64,000 nt of DNA from Nisaea denitrificans DSM 18348. GTDB lineage: Bacteria > Pseudomonadota > Alphaproteobacteria > Thalassobaculales > Thalassobaculaceae. Under the pieces are notes generated by a model. It searched no databases, was not told the DNA's origin, and was given only the letters and a program-made list of their open reading frames with translations. Of the stretch, positions 61,280-64,000 are shown piece after piece (the first letter of the stretch is position 1; each line of letters begins with the position of its first letter). The stretch spans positions 124,001 through 188,000 of the forward strand of contig NZ_AUFM01000018.1 in NCBI RefSeq assembly GCF_000426505.1. The letters run 5' to 3'. The translations under genes and the position numbers were made by a program.

Positions 61280-63466
61280 TTGACGCGTCACGACTTCCGC
61301 TATTCGACGATCATCGCCGCCGCTTCTTTCGGGGCGATGCTGGCTATTTCCGCCATCGTTGTCTGGCTCGGCTTTTGGTTCGCGAGCCAGACACTTGATG
61401 CTGAACTGGAGCGACGTCACCAGCATTACCACCGGTTCACGGAACTCCACTTCCGAACCCAGCTCGGACATCTGGAGAATTTTCTCCGTGTTCTGTCCCA
61501 CAATGGCGTGCTGGTGAGTCGACTGAGAGAAGGAAATTACAGCGCAGTCGAGGAACTTCTCGGCAACGCCTTCTTCGAGCTGGACAGCGGCGTGCTCGAT
61601 ATTCTTTTCGTGGATCCCGGCGGAAACGAACGGATCATCGATGTCAGCTCAAGTCCTTATAACAGCGCCTCAATTGTCCGGGACGCCACGGCATTTCCTC
61701 TGTCCGGAGGCCCGCGTTTAATAACGAGCCAAGCGGCTGACGGTACGGTGATTGCCGCCATTGTCAGTGGCCTGCAAATCATCGATCCGACAAGCCGGGC
61801 CGTCACAGGAAGACTATTCGGCGGTGTTATCCTGAACGATAACTCGCGCGTCCTGCGCGATCTTCTGAACGACACGGACCTGAAAGCCGTCGCGCTGCTG
61901 GTTGACGGCAAGACGGTCTCTGGAATCTCGACCTATGACGAGACCAGTGGGGCGAGGACCGATGGGTCTGAAAGCGGTATTGCCACAACCGGGACAAAAA
62001 TCACCATCCCTTTTACGGTTACGGCTGATGGCCCGGAGACCGTTATCGAAGCGGTCCGCGCGGCAAGTCCGATCGCAGACCTCCAGGCTACCTATCTCCG
62101 CCTGATCCCCATCGTCATCGGTTTGATCATCGTTCTGGCCGCCATGCTCAGCGGGTTCATCAGGCTGGTGACCATGCGCTCGCTTTCCAAGCTGTCGCAT
62201 TATGCCGACGCCGTCGCGGCCACGATCGAGGGCGGCAGCCATATCCCACATTTCCAATCGGGCCCGATACGCGAATTCAACAGCCTCGGCGATACCATCG
62301 AACGGGTGTTCACCGCGTTCAGGGAAAGTGAATATCGCGCGGAATCGGTCATCGATCGGGCACCGGCAGCGATTTTCGCGAAGGATCTGGACGGTCGTTA
62401 CATCATCGCGAATGCCGAATTCCTGTCCGTATTCGATCTCCGCAAGGATCAAGTGATCGGAGGGTCTAACGAGGAGCTGTTTCCGGATGCATTCGTCCAG
62501 GAGATCAAGGCGTTCGAGACTTCGGCAGCGGATCGTGAAGACGGCATGGCTGTCGAACTGACCGCACCGACGGCTCACGGAGAAAGGGCCTTCCTCGGTG
62601 TCATATTCCCGCTCCGGGAAGATACCGGGGCTATTTATGCCTATTGCACAATTCTCGCGGATATCACGGAACGCAAGAAGGCCGAGATCGGCCTCCGGCA
62701 TGCCAAGGAAGAGGCGGAATTCGCCAACTCCGCAAAAACCAGTTTTCTTGCCGGCGTGAGCCACGAACTCCGCACCCCCCTGAACGCGATCATCGGGTTT
62801 TCCGAGATGATCGTGAAAGAGGTGCTTGGGAAGATCGAAAACCGGAACTATGTCGAATATGCGGAGCATATCCAATCGAGCGGCACTCACCTCCTGAGCC
62901 TGATCGGCGACGTGCTTGATCTCTCGGTCATCGAGGCACGCGGAGAAGCAATGAGCGATGAAGCCCTCGATATCGAACAATTGGGCGATGACTGTGTGCG
63001 AATGATTGCTGACCACGCAAGTTCCGCCGGTATCGACATCATCACCGACATCAACCTGCAAGGCCGCGCTCTCAGGGCCGATGCGCGGCGTATACGGCAA
63101 ATCCTCATCAATCTGCTGACCAACGCGGTTAAATTCACGCCACGGGGCGGGCGTATCGAACTGTCCGGTTGCCTGCAAACTGATGGTCGTGTCCGGCTGA
63201 CTGTTACCGATACAGGCAGCGGCATGGACGCAGCCACTAAAGCCCATGCCTTCGAGCCTTTCATGCAAGGCAGCTCAAGCATGGTGCGCAATGCTGAAGG
63301 AGCGGGCCTCGGGCTGGCTTTGGTCAAAAGACTGTCGGAATTGCACGAAGCGGAACTGGATTGCATCACCGCGCCCGATGAAGGCACGACGATCTCGATC
63401 CTCTTCCCGGCAAAGCGATCTGTCGCAGCTCCGCCTTTGGCTTCGGCGCAGGAAGCCGGGCAATGA
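61280..63466 (+). CDS. LuxQ-like sensor histidine kinase without receiver domain
   Basis: The 728-residue inner-membrane kinase has TM1 (about 10-34), a large periplasmic sensor (about 35-270) and TM2 (about 272-296), followed by a HAMP-like linker. A PAS domain (about 355-465; IDRAPAAIFAKDLDGRYIIAN) is followed by HisKA with His495 in SHELRTPLNAII, and HATPase_c with NLLTNAVKF (Asn615), DTGSGMD and GAGLGLAL. Unlike V. harveyi LuxQ it has no C-terminal receiver, so it should phosphorylate a separate regulator. The start is TTG 61280, eight bases after luxP; a later start before TM1 is possible. Confidence 0.88.
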   Translation: MTRHDFRYSTIIAAASFGAMLAISAIVVWLGFWFASQTLDAELERRHQHYHRFTELHFRTQLGHLENFLRVLSHNGVLVSRLREGNYSAVEELLGNAFFELDSGVLDILFVDPGGNERIIDVSSSPYNSASIVRDATAFPLSGGPRLITSQAADGTVIAAIVSGLQIIDPTSRAVTGRLFGGVILNDNSRVLRDLLNDTDLKAVALLVDGKTVSGISTYDETSGARTDGSESGIATTGTKITIPFTVTADGPETVIEAVRAASPIADLQATYLRLIPIVIGLIIVLAAMLSGFIRLVTMRSLSKLSHYADAVAATIEGGSHIPHFQSGPIREFNSLGDTIERVFTAFRESEYRAESVIDRAPAAIFAKDLDGRYIIANAEFLSVFDLRKDQVIGGSNEELFPDAFVQEIKAFETSAADREDGMAVELTAPTAHGERAFLGVIFPLREDTGAIYAYCTILADITERKKAEIGLRHAKEEAEFANSAKTSFLAGVSHELRTPLNAIIGFSEMIVKEVLGKIENRNYVEYAEHIQSSGTHLLSLIGDVLDLSVIEARGEAMSDEALDIEQLGDDCVRMIADHASSAGIDIITDINLQGRALRADARRIRQILINLLTNAVKFTPRGGRIELSGCLQTDGRVRLTVTDTGSGMDAATKAHAFEPFMQGSSSMVRNAEGAGLGLALVKRLSELHEAELDCITAPDEGTTISILFPAKRSVAAPPLASAQEAGQ

Positions 63467-63498
63467 AAAAGGCGGCGCCTTAACGGCACCGCCTTTTC
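63467..63498. terminator. Bidirectional terminator between the luxQ-like gene and rpoD
   Basis: AAAAGGCGGCGCC (63467-63479) pairs with GGCACCGCCTTTT (63485-63497), apart from one C-A mismatch, around a five-base loop. It has A and T runs at the two ends, so it can work in both directions. It begins right after the kinase stop codon. Confidence 0.75.
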
Positions 63499-63551
63499 AA
63501 ATAACCAATTGATCGCCCGCCCGAAAACAAATTCCGGGCGAGGTCTGGAAC

Positions 63552-64000
63552 TTAGTAGTCCAGGAAGCTCCGGAGTTTCCGGGACCGGCTCGGGTGCTTC
63601 AGCTTGCGGAGCGCCTTCGCCTCAATCTGACGAATACGCTCACGGGTCACGCTGAACTGCTGGCCCACTTCCTCAAGCGTATGGTCGGTGTTCATACCGA
63701 TGCCGAAGCGCATACGCAGCACACGCTCTTCACGCGGGGTCAGGCTGGCGAGCACACGGGTTGTGGTCTCGCGCAGGTTGGCCTGGATCGCCGCATCAAG
63801 CGGCTGCACCGCGTTCTTATCCTCGATGAAGTCGCCGAGATGGCTGTCCTCCTCGTCGCCGATCGGCGTCTCGAGGCTGATCGGCTCCTTGGCGATCTTC
63901 AGGACCTTGCGGACCTTCTCCAGTGGCATGACCAGCTTCTCGGCCAGTTCTTCCGGGGTCGGCTCGCGGCCGATCTCGTGCAGCATCTGACGCGAAGTGC
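63552..64000 (-). CDS. rpoD: RNA polymerase primary sigma factor (C-terminal part, 5' end off window)
   Basis: About 149 residues of the housekeeping sigma-70 factor are visible. Sigma region 3 contains [20 protein letters not shown]. Region 4 contains [27 protein letters not shown] and [22 protein letters not shown], the -35-recognising helix-turn-helix. The protein ends [10 protein letters not shown], the usual RpoD tail. The gene runs off the right edge, so regions 1-2 are not seen. Upstream genes such as dnaG, often next to rpoD, lie outside. Confidence 0.97.
   Translation of the reverse strand, partial: TSRQMLHEIGREPTPEELAEKLVMPLEKVRKVLKIAKEPISLETPIGDEEDSHLGDFIEDKNAVQPLDAAIQANLRETTTRVLASLTPREERVLRMRFGIGMNTDHTLEEVGQQFSVTRERIRQIEAKALRKLKHPSRSRKLRSFLDY

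Overview
This is a GC-rich chromosomal window with dense, mostly operonic housekeeping and transport genes. The gene families point to an alphaproteobacterium, most likely of the Rhodospirillales type and probably marine. The evidence is a pdxH / dnaJ-like / fabI / aroC neighbourhood, an ScfR-type regulator divergent from isocitrate lyase, a small DUF4170 protein, paired LpxH-like phosphatase and glycosyltransferase genes, and an rpoD gene at the right edge. The taxonomic call is inference from gene content, not a database match. I saw no prophage, insertion sequence, rRNA or CRISPR array.

Layout. Positions 1-8.7 kb hold uptake and catabolism genes: a truncated peptide-type binding protein, a dimethylglycine/sarcosine-dehydrogenase-like flavoenzyme, and a divergent PotA-D-B-C-type ABC operon with two strong stem-loops after the binding-protein gene. 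Positions 8.8-20.4 kb hold a PadR-like protein, a PilZ-like protein, an SDR, a universal stress protein behind an FNR-type palindrome, pdxH, a lipoprotein, a DnaJ-type co-chaperone, a BrkB/YihY membrane protein, fabI, aroC and sppA. Positions 20.4-32.8 kb are metabolic: an acyl-CoA ligase, a PhyH dioxygenase-cupin-M20 cluster, a PEP-mutase-like protein, Ada, PhzF, AlaX and a Thr/Ser dehydratase, with a divergent MocR regulator preceded by three iterons at 22-bp spacing, then a GNAT and a second M20 peptidase.

Positions 32.9-38.3 kb carry a periplasmic binding protein translationally coupled to a hybrid histidine kinase, and a large unrecognised protein with a tandem-repeat N-terminus and an AT-rich coiled-coil insert. 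Positions 38.6-49.9 kb hold small membrane proteins, an adenosine-deaminase-like lipoprotein, a signal-peptidase homologue with Arg at the catalytic Lys position, a four-gene RimB-RimK-deacylase operon, and a Mg/Co cluster (CorC-like, MscS-like, half MgtE, full MgtE). Positions 50-60 kb hold a CAU tRNA, a DUF4170 gene, aceA and scfR, the LpxH-like/GT4 pair, a radical SAM protein, a cNMP-domain/CPBP fusion and a divergent SHMT-like enzyme.

The most notable system is at 60156-63466. It is a LuxP-type AI-2 receptor that keeps every ligand-contact residue I can recall from Vibrio harveyi LuxP, followed by a LuxQ-like but non-hybrid histidine kinase, with a 10-bp perfect inverted repeat upstream. 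No luxS, luxU or luxO lies in the window. The second candidate for something undescribed is the 784-residue protein at 35958-38312.
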